Of a DNA stretch of 64,000 bases, positions 39,301 to 50,667 are shown piece by piece; position 1 is the stretch's first letter, and each line of letters starts with the position of its first letter. Where the stretch lies: positions 1,157,863-1,221,862 of the forward strand of contig SSNP01000011.1 in NCBI GenBank assembly GCA_006937955.1, read 5' to 3'. The notes under the pieces are model-generated. The model searched no databases, was not told the DNA's origin, and saw only the letters and a list, made by a program, of their open reading frames with translations. Both the position numbers and the translations under genes were made by a program. This stretch comes from Pachypanchax playfairii. Its lineage: Eukaryota; Chordata; Actinopteri; Cyprinodontiformes; Aplocheilidae.

Positions 39301-42300
39301 GACAACGTCCCCTATCGTATGGATATCTGTGTTAATGCAGACTTAAGGGGATGTGCTGTGCATACTTATGTGATCTGAGCATTTCTTCTTGTAATACTTG
39401 ACCAGAATTTGATTACTAGCTTTAAATCTCAGGTCTCTGACCAATATGCTACAATGATTAAATTGCATACAAGCTTTTTCTTGCCCTTAATAAAGAAAAT
39501 CCCTTTGTTGAGCTCCAAATTTATTGGAGGATTAATAAATATGATTTGCACATATTTTGTGTTTTTTTTGCACAGAAATGTAGCTTCTTATACTTGTAAT
39601 AAAAAGTGTGTGCCTGCACAACTTTGACACTGATTTATAACATGCGCACACTGCAACGAGTCTGATAAAGTCCATGTTGTTATATGCAGGCTGTTTGCAT
39701 TTTGGCCCTCTAATAAATCTTCTTGGTCATTCAGTACAGTTCCAAGGAAAATCACCTGAAATACAAACCTGGACCACGCTTGAAAAATTAAATGTAAGGC
39801 AACAGGAGGCTTTGTTCAGACTGTCATCATCAAGAGGCCAATATAATTTACAAAAGCTTAAGCTATTTTTCATTTATTCAGGAGGCCATTGTCCTCAAAC
39901 CACCTTTTATGCTACTCAGATTTAACTCTTGCAGACATTCCAGAGCAAGGCTTTCAGTTAAAAGAAAGAAATTCACTTGTCTGTGAAAATGCCTCAAGAT
40001 GCATGAGTCGTCTTCAAAGCTGAAAAAAGGGGCAGATCATGTCTTGTCTCAGCTCCTCAGATCCCACTGGGAAATTTCTACACTTCCATGGGGACAATTT
40101 CATAACATGTCAGTGTGAATTTTGAGTAAAATATCTCTAAAAAGGTAGTTTCAGGCTGGGAATTATTAAAGAAAAAATGAAAATGCACATTCTAAGTTAC
40201 ATTCTCAAAACCTGCACAACATTAGCAACAGATATCGAAATTAAAATGCTAAAAATCAGGTTGAAATTACTCACAGTTACCCCAAATACTAGACATATCA
40301 TAATAGAGTTGTTTTGAGTGGAACATTTGAAGGAAACCAAACACCTGGCAGAATCTAAACTCAGAACCTAAAGAGAACAATTTATTATAAAACCTGCAAA
40401 CCACGCTGAAGTGAAGCAAAGTTAAAAAAGGTGTCCTGAACACAGACACAACAATAGATATAAGACATGTGACTGACGGTCGCACAAAAAAGTACCTTAA
40501 GATTTTGCTGAAAGTGGTTTTACAGTCACAGGGTGTTAAGATTGTCCTTTTTTTCAAACTGCTTCTGAAACTTGGCTCAGTTTTGATTCATTTAACAGGT
40601 AATTTGTGTATCATGTAAGGTGGTATTATTCATTTCATGTTTAATTTACCTCATTAATAGAAGTGATTTCTAAAAAAAATCAGTCTCTAATGGTCAAATC
40701 TGTGAAATGAAAAGTAGTTGTTTTCCCCTGTAAAGCAACACATTCAATTTTTTGACTTATCCAAGATTTTTATTTCACTAATCCAGGCTTGAAAGCAGCC
40801 TACTGGAGGTACTTCAGATGGACTTTGAGGTTGAGGAACTGAGCAGTCCGGTTGACAGCCAGGTGATCATATGGAAGCTGGAGCTACCATCTGTACCCAA
40901 AACTGTAGCCAAGACAGAAGGAGCTATGAGGATTTATACAACTCAGAGAGACTTTGTTGGACTGGCTCCTCTTGTAATGGTGAGTTAGATGACAGTTTTT
41001 ATGTCATGAGCAAATGTTATGAAAATGACTTCAACGTTAGACAGCAGCATTTTCAGTAACTGCTGACACTTGTCTGTATTTGAGCATCCACACATAAAAC
41101 ATATGATGAAATGCACTTTGCTCTGATCTGTTCCTGTTTGTTTTGCACCCAGAAAAGGCTGGATATGCTTCACTTTTGCAGGCTTTTGTAAATGGCTTCT
41201 ATTTTGAGCAGAATGTGACCTTGCACTGTTGACTGTCATCGTCTAGCTGACGCCTCTCTTCTGTGTTGTTCTGCTCTGTTCTGGCATCTAATGCGTGGTC
41301 ATTCCCTGCTCTCTAACAGCTGCTTCATGTGCTGTTATTTTGGTGCCTCGGGAACTCTTCATCATGCTACACTTACTCTGTAATTAATCCATGATATAAT
41401 CCCCTCCACTAAACACCAGGGCTGTTTGAATAACAATATTGTATCTTGGTCATTTAGACCAATGACCTCGTAACCAAAAGTATTCAGTCACAACATATCT
41501 ATCTAAAATATTCACCTTTAGAAGTCTTTTTTACATTTCACAGGCTGTCTGTGACATTTTCACCACAGTTGATGCTGGGCACTTTAAATTATAATGTGTT
41601 GCAGAACCCTGATTTGTGAATTTGACATGATTCATCTCTCTTGTTGAGTAGAAGCCGACCTCAGGCTGAGGGCCAAACATGAGGAGATTTTCGAGCTGGC
41701 TCAAAGGGACATCAGCATCAGCTCTCATATTTCAAAACAGTGGCAAAAAGCCTGGCTGACACGACCTAAAGAGCAGAACAAAACATTGTATTAGTCTATT
41801 TTAGCTATATTATAACCTGTTTGGGAATCAAGGTACTCAAATCCATCTTTCTCAAATGCATAATAAAAAAGCCAACTGTCTCTTTAAAAGAATTTAACTG
41901 AATTTTCTACCCAGCTAATCATGGTAATTCACAAAAATGTTATTGTATTTTTTCAATGCAGTTTAAATGAATGCCCCCAGTTTTTTTTTTTTTTTTATAA
42001 CAAATGAAATAAAAAAATCTGAGCAGTTTAATCAAAACATTAATAGAATTGCACTATACCAAAATCTCTATAGTTTAAATTGATTAGTGCCAAAATGAGG
42101 TACTAAGGTTCAGGTTAGACAGCCATTAAATGATTGCAATGATATTGATCGGAATGTTTTAGAAAAGAAAAACATTATAGAAAATATGTTTGCAAGTTCT
42201 TGACTTGACCTGAAATACTCACACAAATGTTTTCAAGCACAAAAGAATGAACATTTTTATAATAAAGGTGAATTTATTGTATTTAAGCACTAGAACAAAT

Positions 42301-45300
42301 TACCTTCACTCTCAGAACACCTGTGTTGAAGTCACATCGGTTCATTTTGACAAAACATTTCACATTTATGTAACAGTAAATGTCCTAAATTTGCTTTCAA
42401 AATTATATCTCAGAACATTGAGAACTTGTTTTTTATTCACTCTATTTACTCATATTTATCTCAATGGAAAAAAAAAACCCTGTTGCATAACCATCCACTG
42501 CTGAGGGACAAGGACATTTCATACTACATTACATGTGTCGGGTTCATTTTCAGTCCACGTCTGTGCTTGTTTTGCTGTGTTTGAACCAAAAACAGTTGTC
42601 CTCAGAGGAATATGCTTGTACAGAGAGATCCAAGTTTAGCTCTCCCCTTCATGTGTTGACCTGGTCATCGCCTTGCCTTAACTCTGCTTCATCCACGGTT
42701 TCCCAAAGGGGGAATAGCCCTTTTATCATTCTAGGACTTTTAGGTCAGTGAGCTATCCTTCATCACCTGCATCTCCTTTGTTCTTGCTGTACTTGCATCT
42801 TTTGTCACTGACTGAAAAAAAAGAAAGAAAAAGTATGATTTAGCTATCTGGCAGCTAAGTCACGTAACATGCTAACCTAAACTACACTAAAGAACTGGAT
42901 GTGATTTATTACTTTTTGTATGACTGTGGGTCTTTTTGCTTCACTTTCTTTGAAGGACACAGAGATCCTGAACACAGCTGTGCTGACTGGAAAGAAGGTA
43001 GTAATGCCAGTAAGAACAGTGGCTGTGGAGGAGGATGGAGTGGTCACTGATGTCTCTGACTACACAGACTGTAGCTCCACTGATGAAGATGTGCTCAAGG
43101 TACAATCTTCACTTCCTCTTTCATAACCCCTCCTCCATATACCCTATAGGTGAAGACCATGATGTACAAAACTATTCCTATTCACAATTTCTAGTTTTTT
43201 TGTTTCCAAGTACAACTAATGGGCTGTTTGTTGAAAGGGGCTGTGACAACAAAGGTAAACATTGATTGAAATGTCTTTCAAATTTTTAGAGACCAATATT
43301 CAGGCCTAATCATTTTGTTTGCTTCGGTAGTGATGTGCAAAGCATTTTTAGTCACTAGTAATGACTTTTCCATTGAGTCGTTTGTATCTTGTGAGTCTGT
43401 TTGAATGCTAATGGGAAAAAGGGCAATTTAGGGAGTTTGTTAGAGAAAAAGCTGTGACAAGAATGGCAGCTGTAAGCGACCGAGTTGCACAAAAGTCTCT
43501 TCTACAATCTGTTAGACTTTACATGACTTTTCTTATCAGTCTCTCCACCAATGCAATGAACAGCATCCATGGCTCATGGCTCAAATTAGCTTGTAGTAGT
43601 TTACAAAGGCTCAAGTATTCTATGGCCTGTCCATGTTATTCCATGAACATGAACTTCCAGGACAAGGACTGTCATATTTTAAGGAGAATAAACAATTACT
43701 AAATTCACTAAGATTCTACACCTCTGGTATGTTTTCAGTTGGTAAATTATGACCAAAGTAAGGAAGATCCATTTTTTTTACTGATAAATAAATCTTGTAA
43801 TCTGTTTGGACAGCTGCAGAGAAAAAAAACACAAACGACATGCGCACAAAGGTGTCAGTTAGAAGGACATCGGGATTACACATGGGTGTCAAAATGATGA
43901 AATTAAATTCAATGATTCCTTTTAACCCCATGATTTACCCATCTTTGCTTTTGTTCTAGGCTCACTGTAACTCTCAGAGTGTTTGCTGACCAAACAGCAG
44001 CTCCAGTCACAAACAGTCTCTTTAATCTTCTTAGTCCAAAAGCTTGACTCAGATATCGTTCCTCTTCTGCTGTGCCTAAGGGGTATCAAATCTGCTAGTG
44101 ATAGATGGAGTAGGATTTATCTAAAATGGACAGCTCACACCACTAAATGAAAGCAAAACTGAGTGTAATCTGTTGTGGTGGTGGGGATTTGTAAAAGTGC
44201 AGTGCAAATGAAGACTTAAAATGTGCAAAAACAATCTTGAAAATGTTACATAAAGATGACCCCCAAATGATCACAACTCTTTCTGACCTGGTGTAGGAAT
44301 TCAAACTATTTTCAAAAAGTCTGAATGCTATGTGACATGCATGTATTTGTTTGCTTAGATTTCATATATTTGTTCTGCAGAGAGTTGAATTAGTTAGTTA
44401 AATTAAAGAGCCATCACATCTATACCAGAAGCTAATGTTTAAAGTCTTGCTCATATTTGACACTTCAATTCAATTTTAGACAAACATCTTATTAATGTAG
44501 GGTTATTCTTAGACACACAATAGGACTGCAACTAAAATGTGTCCGAAGACAGTAAATTGAAGTGGCATTTCCTTTTATTTATTGGAACATGGCTAACATT
44601 CAAGTTCTGTTCTCTGCAGCTATTCAAGAGCTGCAGTGGGATGTATTTTAAATCTGGTGTTTAGATGTAAAGTGGATCATTTGTAGGAATAAGGGCATTA
44701 CATCTCAGTTAGCAGACAGGATGATGCATCGTGATGTGGTCATGCTAGAGCTTATATTCATGGCACGCAATGAGTTCAGCATGACTGACCCTCAGAGGAC
44801 CCTTCAAAAATAGTTAGTCCTATTTTCTGGATAATTTTTATATTTACATCAATCACATTGGGGATGTGTTTAAAAACTGTATTTCCTCTAAATTCTCCTG
44901 TGTGATTTTTGCCTAATTGTGACTTAATTTTAAGATGTTGATAAGACCAAAGAATTCCTTTCTGGCAAATGTCTCAAAATGTTTTTGAGATCTATTGAGG
45001 TTGTGAAAACTTGCAAAGGTCACCTTCAAATTTAAGTTATAACAAATGCACTTGACTGTGGAGGACTGATGTTATCACGACACCTTGTGATATTTGGATT
45101 AACATAAAACTGCAATGCTGCGGCTTCCTAAAGCTTTGGACTGGTGATCATCACAGTAGTTTATTACAGCCAGCTCACATTACTGTGGCAACATGCAGTG
45201 CAAAACTGCTGCAAAGCCATTTGTTCTTGTACAAACAGCCTATTTGTTAAAACAGTGACTTTTATGAGAATATTTAATTTTTTTTTTGTCATTGGTTGGA

Positions 45301-47952
45301 TGACTAACATCCCCTTCATGGACAACAAATTCACTCTGTGTTTGATGCAGATTGTTTTCATACTTATACAAAATCAATGATATTAGACAGGCAATAAAAA
45401 ATGAGATATTTCTGTTCTAATGAAGTGTTCTCTTTGTTTTTATGTCCTCTTCTACCCAGGTGTCAGACAGGTGTGACTATGTTTTTGTAAATGGGAAAGA
45501 GAGCAAAGGCAAAGTGAAGATGATAGTAAACTTTACCTACAGCTATTTGAGTGCTCAGCTTGAACTGAACGTATGGATGCCTCAGCTTCCCCTTCAGATT
45601 GAGCTGTCAGACACAGAACTGAGTCAGATCAAAAGCTGGAGGGTACCAATCCTGACCTCAAAAAGGTAGGAGACATTTATTTTTCTTTTGAAAAAATAAA
45701 AAAAGTCTATTAATTGGTTTCTAGATGGGATTTTTAGAGCATCATGTAGATCATATGAATTCAAATATCTCTCCAAGTATTTAGAGGATATGATTCTGTT
45801 TGATTCAGCATGATCCAATCAAGCAAAGACACAGGGTAGAGTGATTGAAGTCAAGCAGATGAAAGCATTAACTGTGACAGGTGTGAGTCACACGTGTTTT
45901 GTGTGTTTATGTCTCAGATCTGGCTGGAACAGTGATGAGGCTGAGCGGAAGGGGAAAGGCTGCATGCTGCAGCTTCAGCATGCCCTTGTACGGGTCCTAA
46001 CTTATTTTGTGGCAGAGCAGGAAGACCCACGAGATCCCACAGCCTATTTCCTGGGTTCAGATTGGCAGGTGGATGTCACAAGATTGGTCCGATACTTCAT
46101 GAAGGTGGAGGACCCTCGAGTTGCAAAGCTACTGGAAGGCAGGGTGCTATCAGCTCGGGATTTTGGGACCACAACCATCCAGGTAGTGGGAGTTTTTGCT
46201 TATATTATCCTTAAAGGGCAGTTGATGGGAAATATCAAATCCGATCTGTTTGAAGTACTTAAATGTTTAACTTGTTGGGACCAAATTGATCCCAACAAGG
46301 AGATGTATTTAAAGGCATTTTTATTAATTTATTATACCTGAAATTATTTTCTGATAGGTGTTTTCCCCACTGTCTGATGCTATATTGGCTAAGACAACTG
46401 TCAGAGTTGTGGATGACAAAGTGAGCATCACAGAATTAGGGGTCCAGCTGGTTACAGGCCTCTCTGTGACTTTACAACGTAGTCCAGGAAGCAGTAGGGC
46501 CATTTTGGCTACAACAATGACACAAGAAGTTCTTCAAAGCCCCAAACAGGTAACTTTCTTTATATATTTAAATGACCCAGAGAAAAACTTTATCTTTAAA
46601 GGTGTAATATAGATTTCTGCCTTTTCTTTTTCCAGGAAGCCTTAGTCAGTTCCTGGATACAATTCAGTGACGGCAACCAGACACCACTTGACATTTATGA
46701 CCCAGGTTTCTATCGCCTGACAGTAACATCTTTAGATCATGGAGTGGTGTCAGTGGAGGGTAACTCTCCAGTTGTGGTGGCAGAAGGAGAAGGCGAGGGA
46801 GTCCTAGTTAGAGTAGAGATGTCAATCTGTGAGGCCTGTCAAAAGTCTAAACGCAAAAGTACTGTGGCTGTGGGCAATGGCAACCTTAAAGTCAAGTTTC
46901 AAGCAAATGCTCGACGACCAAGCAGCAATACTCGCAGCCTTGACCGAAGCTTAGGTGGCAAAAGCAATGACTATGGGAATGATGGGGAAGAGATGGACAG
47001 TGAAAGGAAGCAGGGGAAGCCCTTTCAATTTATTCCCACCAGCATCTCAAATGCCAATAAGGAGGAGAGTGCCATTCAGAAGATCCCAACCACCATAAAA
47101 TCCACAGAAAGAACGGTGATAACCAGTGGCAGCCTTGGAGGAGTGGGAAAGACCAGTAGTTTACAAAATGCTGGCAGTCCTACCAGTGTGATGAAGGTCA
47201 GTCTAATGAGCAGCCCAAGAGACAACAGCAAAGGATATGGCTCAGACAATATGATAGTGGAGGATATGAGGAGTGTCAGCTTTACCAGCACTGTGAAAGC
47301 TCCAAGAAATCTTGTCAACTACAATAACTTTTCCACAAAGGTAGAGGCACCTGGGCAGGAGATGGCAGAGGTAGAAAGTGGTGAAGAAGCATTTGCTAAT
47401 AGGCCTCTCACAGACTTGGAGATTGGCATGTATGCTTTGTTGGGTGTCTTTTGCCTGGCCATTTTGGTTTTTCTTGTAAACTGTATTTCATATGTTGTTA
47501 AATTCAGGCATAAGAAGCCTTTATCTCACAGCCAGGAACCAACAGGGCACAGACATGACTGGGTATGGCTCGGCACAGATGCTGAGTTGGTAATGACTGT
47601 GCCGTGTAGTCCAGTCCATCAAGACTCCCAGACAACAACCACTGTGATAGACATTGGGCCCGATAAGACGGCCTCTCTTTCTAGGAGGCCCAGCTGCTTG
47701 GCCTCCGTGACAGACTCTCCCCTCAGTTGTACAGGCTCTCACAGAAGCAAACCCATGCAAAGCGAATCTATTCACTCACCCACCAGCAAACGAAAGAGAG
47801 TTCAGTTCACCACATTCTCCACTCTCGAGCGCCAGCATTCGCCTCATCTTCCACCCAAAGAAAATGGCCATGGTATCCACTGGGTTGGAAAACAGGACAG
47901 TTGTGGGGAGGAACCTCAAGTGCCCATGATAAAGCCTGGAGACCAGTTATAA
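21091..47952 (+). CDS. tmem132d: TMEM132D, complete nine-exon gene (joined CDS)
   Basis: CDS = 21091-21166, 25894-26770, 32298-32435, 40787-40979, 42956-43099, 45460-45665, 45918-46182, 46358-46549, 46636-47952: 3408 nt, 1135 residues. All introns are GT-AG and all phases fit. Members of this vertebrate family are single-pass type I neural membrane proteins linked to adhesion and actin control; the human D protein is of similar length (about 1,100 aa). Visible here are an N-terminal signal peptide, an ectodomain rich in beta-strand-like sequence with the family-typical CDYVFVNGKE block (residues 481-490), sequons near 69, 314, 500 and 711, a membrane segment at about 960-985 (IGMYALLGVFCLAILVFLV) and a Ser/Thr/Pro-rich tail. 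Family assignment is by recognised motifs. Choice of paralogue D over C rests on the convergent GLT1D1 neighbour. A second copy of exon 3 at 35549-35686 is excluded as a probable assembly duplicate. Confidence 0.9.
21167..25893 (+). other. tmem132d intron 1
   Basis: Intron of 4.7 kb with donor GTAAGC and an acceptor preceded by a pyrimidine tract (TTTTTATCCCACAG). Contains a CT-rich microsatellite at 21360-21398, T tracts at 23628-23647 and 24126-24149, and an AT-rich low-complexity patch near 24670-24715. No other gene was recognised; short ORFs lack recognisable motifs. Confidence 0.7.
21360..21398. repeat. (CT)n microsatellite in intron 1
   Basis: About 19 CT units with one TTT interruption, 0.2 kb inside intron 1. 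Confidence 0.95.
25894..26770 (+). CDS. tmem132d: tmem132d exon 2 (large N-terminal ectodomain exon)
   Basis: 877 nt, residues 26-318. Open throughout, entering in phase 1 after CCCACAG and leaving in phase 2 at CTCAG|GTATAT. Contains family-typical segments FLKEAGQDFMRNSSMQ (N-glycosylation sequon at about Asn69), NWKIQAFVL, VLFYVAGRDW and EVRGSC, with cysteines that probably pair. A large second exon of nearly this size is typical of vertebrate TMEM132 genes. The reading frame runs on into the intron to a stop at 26804, but the strong protein match ends at the donor site (NFTLR). Confidence 0.9.
26771..32297 (+). other. tmem132d intron 2
   Basis: 5.5 kb intron, GTATAT donor and TTTTACAG acceptor. 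AT-rich, with only short ORFs that show no recognisable domain. The duplicated block that spans the assembly gap begins inside it at 31604. Confidence 0.7.
32298..32435 (+). CDS. tmem132d: tmem132d exon 3 (first copy)
   Basis: 138 nt, residues 318-364, phase 2 in and phase 2 out, acceptor TTTTACAG and donor CG|GTGAGC. Encodes ALVKKGVTFRTATPSNSLLW and on to APIPGK, joining NFTLR of exon 2 to RLESSLLEVL of exon 4 through two split codons. An apparently identical copy lies 3,251 bp downstream. Only one is needed for a protein of normal family length. Confidence 0.85.
33040..34480. repeat. decayed dispersed-repeat-like sequence in intron 3
   Basis: AT-rich sequence with blocks resembling a common dispersed teleost repeat, for example near CCAACTAGAGGTGATAGGGA, AAACTCTGAGACAAGAAGG and GGACCATGGACTGAACCTTG. 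No intact ORF remains and I cannot assign a class. The same sequence recurs at 36291-37731 because of the duplication. Confidence 0.35.
34845..34854. other. assembly gap (10 N)
   Basis: Exactly ten undetermined bases, a fixed-size placeholder rather than a measured gap. Flanked on both sides by copies of the same 3,241-bp sequence. Confidence 0.98.
34855..38095. repeat. second copy of 3,241-bp direct duplication
   Basis: Starts immediately after the N gap at TGCATGTTC and ends at TTCTTGGA, exactly where the first copy stops. It then continues into sequence not present after copy one. This copy is continuous with the downstream part of intron 3, while the first copy is continuous with intron 2. 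Each therefore carries one correct flank, as expected for overlapping contigs. Confidence 0.85.
35549..35686 (+). CDS. tmem132d: tmem132d exon 3, duplicate copy
   Basis: Same 138 nt, acceptor and donor as 32298-32435. Because the exon is a multiple of three with equal phases, splicing in both copies would stay in frame and add a 46-residue tandem repeat (1181 aa). That product is not expected in the family and probably reflects the assembly duplication, so this copy should be omitted from the gene model. Confidence 0.45.
37750..38211. mobile_element. fold-back (terminal inverted repeat) element
   Basis: The left arm (37750-37797) and right arm (38155-38211) are imperfect reverse complements sharing TATTTTGAAGAYGTKTCACC and TTCTTCAGTTCTG. 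Between them sits a perfect 33-bp inverted pair (38096-38128 with 38160-38192) and a direct repeat of about 50 bp (38045-38095 with about 38129-38179). Similar arm-like fragments occur near 51215 and 55100-55160, so the motif is dispersed. No coding capacity; family not assigned. Confidence 0.6.
38212..40786 (+). other. distal part of tmem132d intron 3
   Basis: AT-rich intron sequence between the fold-back element and exon 4. Short ORFs only, none with recognisable motifs. The polypyrimidine tract and branch region precede the acceptor AATCCAG at 40786. Confidence 0.65.
40787..40979 (+). CDS. tmem132d: tmem132d exon 4
   Basis: 193 nt, residues 364-428. Enters in phase 2 after AATCCAG and leaves in phase 0 at GTAATG|GTGAGT. 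Encodes LESSLLEVLQMDFEVEELSS, then VIIWKLELP and a Thr/Arg-rich link to DFVGLAPLVM. This is part of the ectodomain. Confidence 0.88.
40980..42955 (+). other. tmem132d intron 4
   Basis: 2.0-kb AT-rich intron with GTGAGT donor and TTTGAAG acceptor. Includes a T tract at 41979-41996. No other gene seen. Confidence 0.7.
42956..43099 (+). CDS. tmem132d: tmem132d exon 5
   Basis: 144 nt, residues 429-476, phase 0 to phase 0, donor AAG|GTACAA. Encodes DTEILNTAVLTGKKVVMPV and an acidic stretch ending in STDEDVLK, which leads into the strongly conserved V-S-D-R-C-D-Y-V-F-V-N-G-K-E block of exon 6. Confidence 0.9.
43100..45459 (+). other. tmem132d intron 5
   Basis: 2.4-kb AT-rich intron with no recognised gene or intact mobile element. 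Confidence 0.7.
45460..45665 (+). CDS. tmem132d: tmem132d exon 6
   Basis: 206 nt, residues 477-545, acceptor CTACCCAG, donor AG|GTAGGA (phase 2). Carries the family hallmark CDYVFVNGKE, a sequon at about Asn500 (VNFTY), and LELNVWMPQLPLQIELSDTE followed by IKSWRVPI, all highly typical of TMEM132 proteins. Confidence 0.93.
45918..46182 (+). CDS. tmem132d: tmem132d exon 7
   Basis: 265 nt, residues 545-633, acceptor GTCTCAG, donor CAG|GTAGTG (phase 0). Encodes GCMLQLQHALVRVLTYFVAE, then YFLGSDWQVDVTRLVRYFMK and FGTTTIQ, which fits the Ig/cohesin-like core of the family ectodomain. Confidence 0.92.
46358..46549 (+). CDS. tmem132d: tmem132d exon 8
   Basis: 192 nt, residues 634-697, phase 0 to phase 0. 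Acceptor CTGATAG, donor CAG|GTAACT. Encodes VFSPLSDAILAKTTVRVVDD, then ITELGVQLVTGLSVTLQRSP, a typical beta-strand-rich ectodomain segment. Confidence 0.92.
46636..47952 (+). CDS. tmem132d: tmem132d exon 9 (membrane segment and cytoplasmic tail)
   Basis: 1317 nt including TAA at 47950-47952, residues 698-1135, acceptor TTTTTCCAG. Begins SWIQFSDGNQTPLDIYD (sequon at about Asn711), then EMSICEACQKSKRKS and a long low-complexity Ser/Thr-rich juxtamembrane stalk of about 150 residues. The LEIGMYALLGVFCLAILVFL membrane segment follows (about residues 960-985), then a basic stop-transfer RHKK. The tail contains HDWVWLG and, after SPTSKRKRVQ, FTTFST at residues 1088-1093 (nt 47806-47823). That hexapeptide fits the hydrophobic-x-S/T-F-x-x consensus for WAVE regulatory complex binding. 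Confidence 0.93.
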   Translation, partial: EALVSSWIQFSDGNQTPLDIYDPGFYRLTVTSLDHGVVSVEGNSPVVVAEGEGEGVLVRVEMSICEACQKSKRKSTVAVGNGNLKVKFQANARRPSSNTRSLDRSLGGKSNDYGNDGEEMDSERKQGKPFQFIPTSISNANKEESAIQKIPTTIKSTERTVITSGSLGGVGKTSSLQNAGSPTSVMKVSLMSSPRDNSKGYGSDNMIVEDMRSVSFTSTVKAPRNLVNYNNFSTKVEAPGQEMAEVESGEEAFANRPLTDLEIGMYALLGVFCLAILVFLVNCISYVVKFRHKKPLSHSQEPTGHRHDWVWLGTDAELVMTVPCSPVHQDSQTTTTVIDIGPDKTASLSRRPSCLASVTDSPLSCTGSHRSKPMQSESIHSPTSKRKRVQFTTFSTLERQHSPHLPPKENGHGIHWVGKQDSCGEEPQVPMIKPGDQL

Positions 47953-49725
47953 CACAAAACCTGAACAGACCTCATGTACAGTAGATGTGGCTTTGTTCAC
48001 CTCAATGCCTTTGTCAAGAATAAGCCCCTAACATTTTATTGCCTATTAAGGCCTTTTATCATGGAGGGTCAAAAGTGCCATCTCTAAAGAATTACAATGT
48101 CATTAAATAATTACTTAAATGTGTCAAAAGCAAATCATGTACTATATTCTTAGTTTCTGGTCCTGTGTGACTTCATGAATTCAATTTGCCCATCTTACCC
48201 TTCATTGTCAGCAGGTAGGGCTTAGACTGGTCTAGTTGAGACTATTGCTGTGGTCTGAAGTGGATTCTTTCAAAACATGGCAACTTCCTAAATCTGGATC
48301 AGGATGAAATCTCTCCTGAGACAGTAGGACATATTTTAGACCTAACTGAGGATCAAGAAGCAGCAAGTCTATTTTTGTTGAGAGATCTGTAGCATACCCA
48401 AACAAATGTTAGGATAAATACTGCCACAAAATGAATCTGCATGCATGAACTTACACTATATCAATCCATTCTGGGATTGGTCCATCATGACGTGAGCTAT
48501 CAGATAATTATTCACATGTAAACAGATACCTCCCATGTTTTGAAATGGATTTTTGTAGAAAGGTTACACTTAACATCTTTCCTTTGTAGATGGCTTTTTG
48601 AATAACCTCAGTTTAGAGAATAGGGATTAGTTCTGGTCTATCAGATAAGTGAACAGCTAGTCCAGACGGTGCTAAGATAAAAATCAATTACCACTGTCAC
48701 AATGAACTCTAATGTCAAAAAAGAGGAGAATGCAAATGGTGTTTCTCAAACTTTTAAAGTGTTGTCAACAATTTTAAGTTCATTGTCGTTTTTGCAAAAA
48801 ATTAAAGATGAAAAACATGACTGGAAGTGTTGCAGATGGCTAGTTAAATTCTGCTGTAAATGATTGCGAAGTTAGATATGAATTACCAAAATTTACCCCT
48901 GCAAAGTTTTTCTAAAAATGTTTGCATAAACCAGTTTAACATTTTTGACACTTTAGTTTTTTTAAGTCTGGAGTAATGCACTTTGAATCTGCACCAGCTT
49001 GGACTAGTTTTTATTTCACCAGACTGGTCGTAACTAATGTTCTTTTTCAGACTGAGGTTGTTCCAAGAGCTTCCTACAGCAGGATTGATTTTATTTGTTT
49101 AGAACATTTCCATCGAACCACACTGTGATGAAATTATTTCACGATACAACTCAGCACAGGAACAATAAAACGTTCAACACAAAGTTAAATATTTTAATGT
49201 ATGTATTTGCATACACTGATATTTAAATTTAAAATATAACACATTTAAGTATATTATGTATGTCTAATTTCCATATTTAAGGACACAATTAAGTAAATAT
49301 GTATTTACTTAATGTAACCACTGAAAAATTTAATCAGTCAAAGACAAATATAGCTAAAAAATGATTCACTTATTTATCATTTTGAGGCATTTTTGGCTCT
49401 CACACATTTTGCGTGTACATGTACTGTAAACTGTATATACTAAATATCAGAGTGGAGTGTGTGTGGTAATGTTTCAGATAGCATAACATGTAATATCCAT
49501 TTCATGTAATATAATTTATAATATATTTAAAGCCACAAAATGTCACGCCTGCATGTGGATATCGATATCTGTAAAATTTTTGCACTCATATATATGAAAA
49601 GGACAGAAATTATCGTTAAAACTACAAAGGCTTAATTTGCCAATTATATAATGGAACTCATCTTGAATTATTATTACTTTTAAATACAACCCTGGCTTTA
49701 ATAAAAAAGATCCAAAATAAAATGG
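47953..49725 (+). other. tmem132d: probable tmem132d 3' UTR
   Basis: AT-rich non-coding sequence after the stop codon, with candidate AATAAA signals at 49164-49169 and 49700-49705. The real cleavage site cannot be fixed by eye. No other ORF of interest lies here. Confidence 0.4.
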
Positions 49726-50224
49726 ATGTTTACTAAAATGTTTCCTTTTTTCTGTTTAATTCAAAACTAATTTCTTTGTATTTTAGGTTAATTTGCTTCT
49801 CTTTTTTATGAAATGCTATAATCTTGAACATATTTATTTTGTTATTTTAAAAGGGAATGGTAACAGAAAGGAGCTCATCTATGAATTCATCTCAGCAAAT
49901 TTTGTGTTCTGTGAGTGAACTGTAAAAAAGAAATTCTTTCCTTGCTTTAGAGTTTTGCCAAAAACAACCTTTGTACAGTAAATTAAAATGACTTTTTGCC
50001 CCTTTGTCCTTTCAACAAATGTAGTTTTTGCTAGGTTCTTGAATCTGTGAAATCCAATTTTTGCACATTATTAAAAATGAATGAGTAGGCCTGTGAAGCC
50101 AGAAGCTATTTTTGTCTCAATTGACTGAAAGATTATTCAACTATCAAACAATTTCAGATCACCAACCCGTCAAACTCAATCAGTGGGGGTTTGCCTCTGT
50201 TAATAGGAGAAATAATCACACAAG

Positions 50225-50667
50225 CAGTTTTTTTTACATTTATTTATTTCAAAGTATACAAGACCACAAAGTTTACATGAATAGAAATTACACTGTTGCC
50301 CATTAAGTAACAATAATTTACTTTCAGACATATTCCTATTTTTATACATCAGTACAAACAGAGTCCCAGTTACACAGTTAAAAGTGATGACTAATTCACA
50401 TTGTCACACTTGTTTCATGAGAAGTAAAATATTTTATTCTTATATTCTTCCAATGGTATATATCAATATGACAAGCAATAACCCCTGCTCCATATCTGGT
50501 ACAAAATAATGTGCAGAGTACTTTTTTAGCCAGGAAGTGCAAATAAAACATGATTATTATACAAATAAATATGATAAGGAATTATTCCACTTGTACAAAG
50601 TACATATGTGATGCCCTATTCTCAAGTTCCTGAGAAAGTGAACAGTATTGGGATGTATGTTTGGTGT
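50225..50667 (-). other. glt1d1: glt1d1 3' UTR and poly(A) signal
   Basis: On the minus strand two overlapping AATAAA hexamers lie at 50248-50243 and 50244-50239, followed by a U/A-rich stretch. A transcript ending near 50225 would have a UTR of about 440 nt. The tmem132d 3' UTR approaches from the other side, with little intergenic space. Confidence 0.55.

Noticed and set aside
46744..47952. 402-codon standalone membrane protein gene
   Set aside because: Starts at an internal GTG; the frame is open upstream to the acceptor at 46635 and joins exon 8 in phase. It is the last exon of tmem132d.
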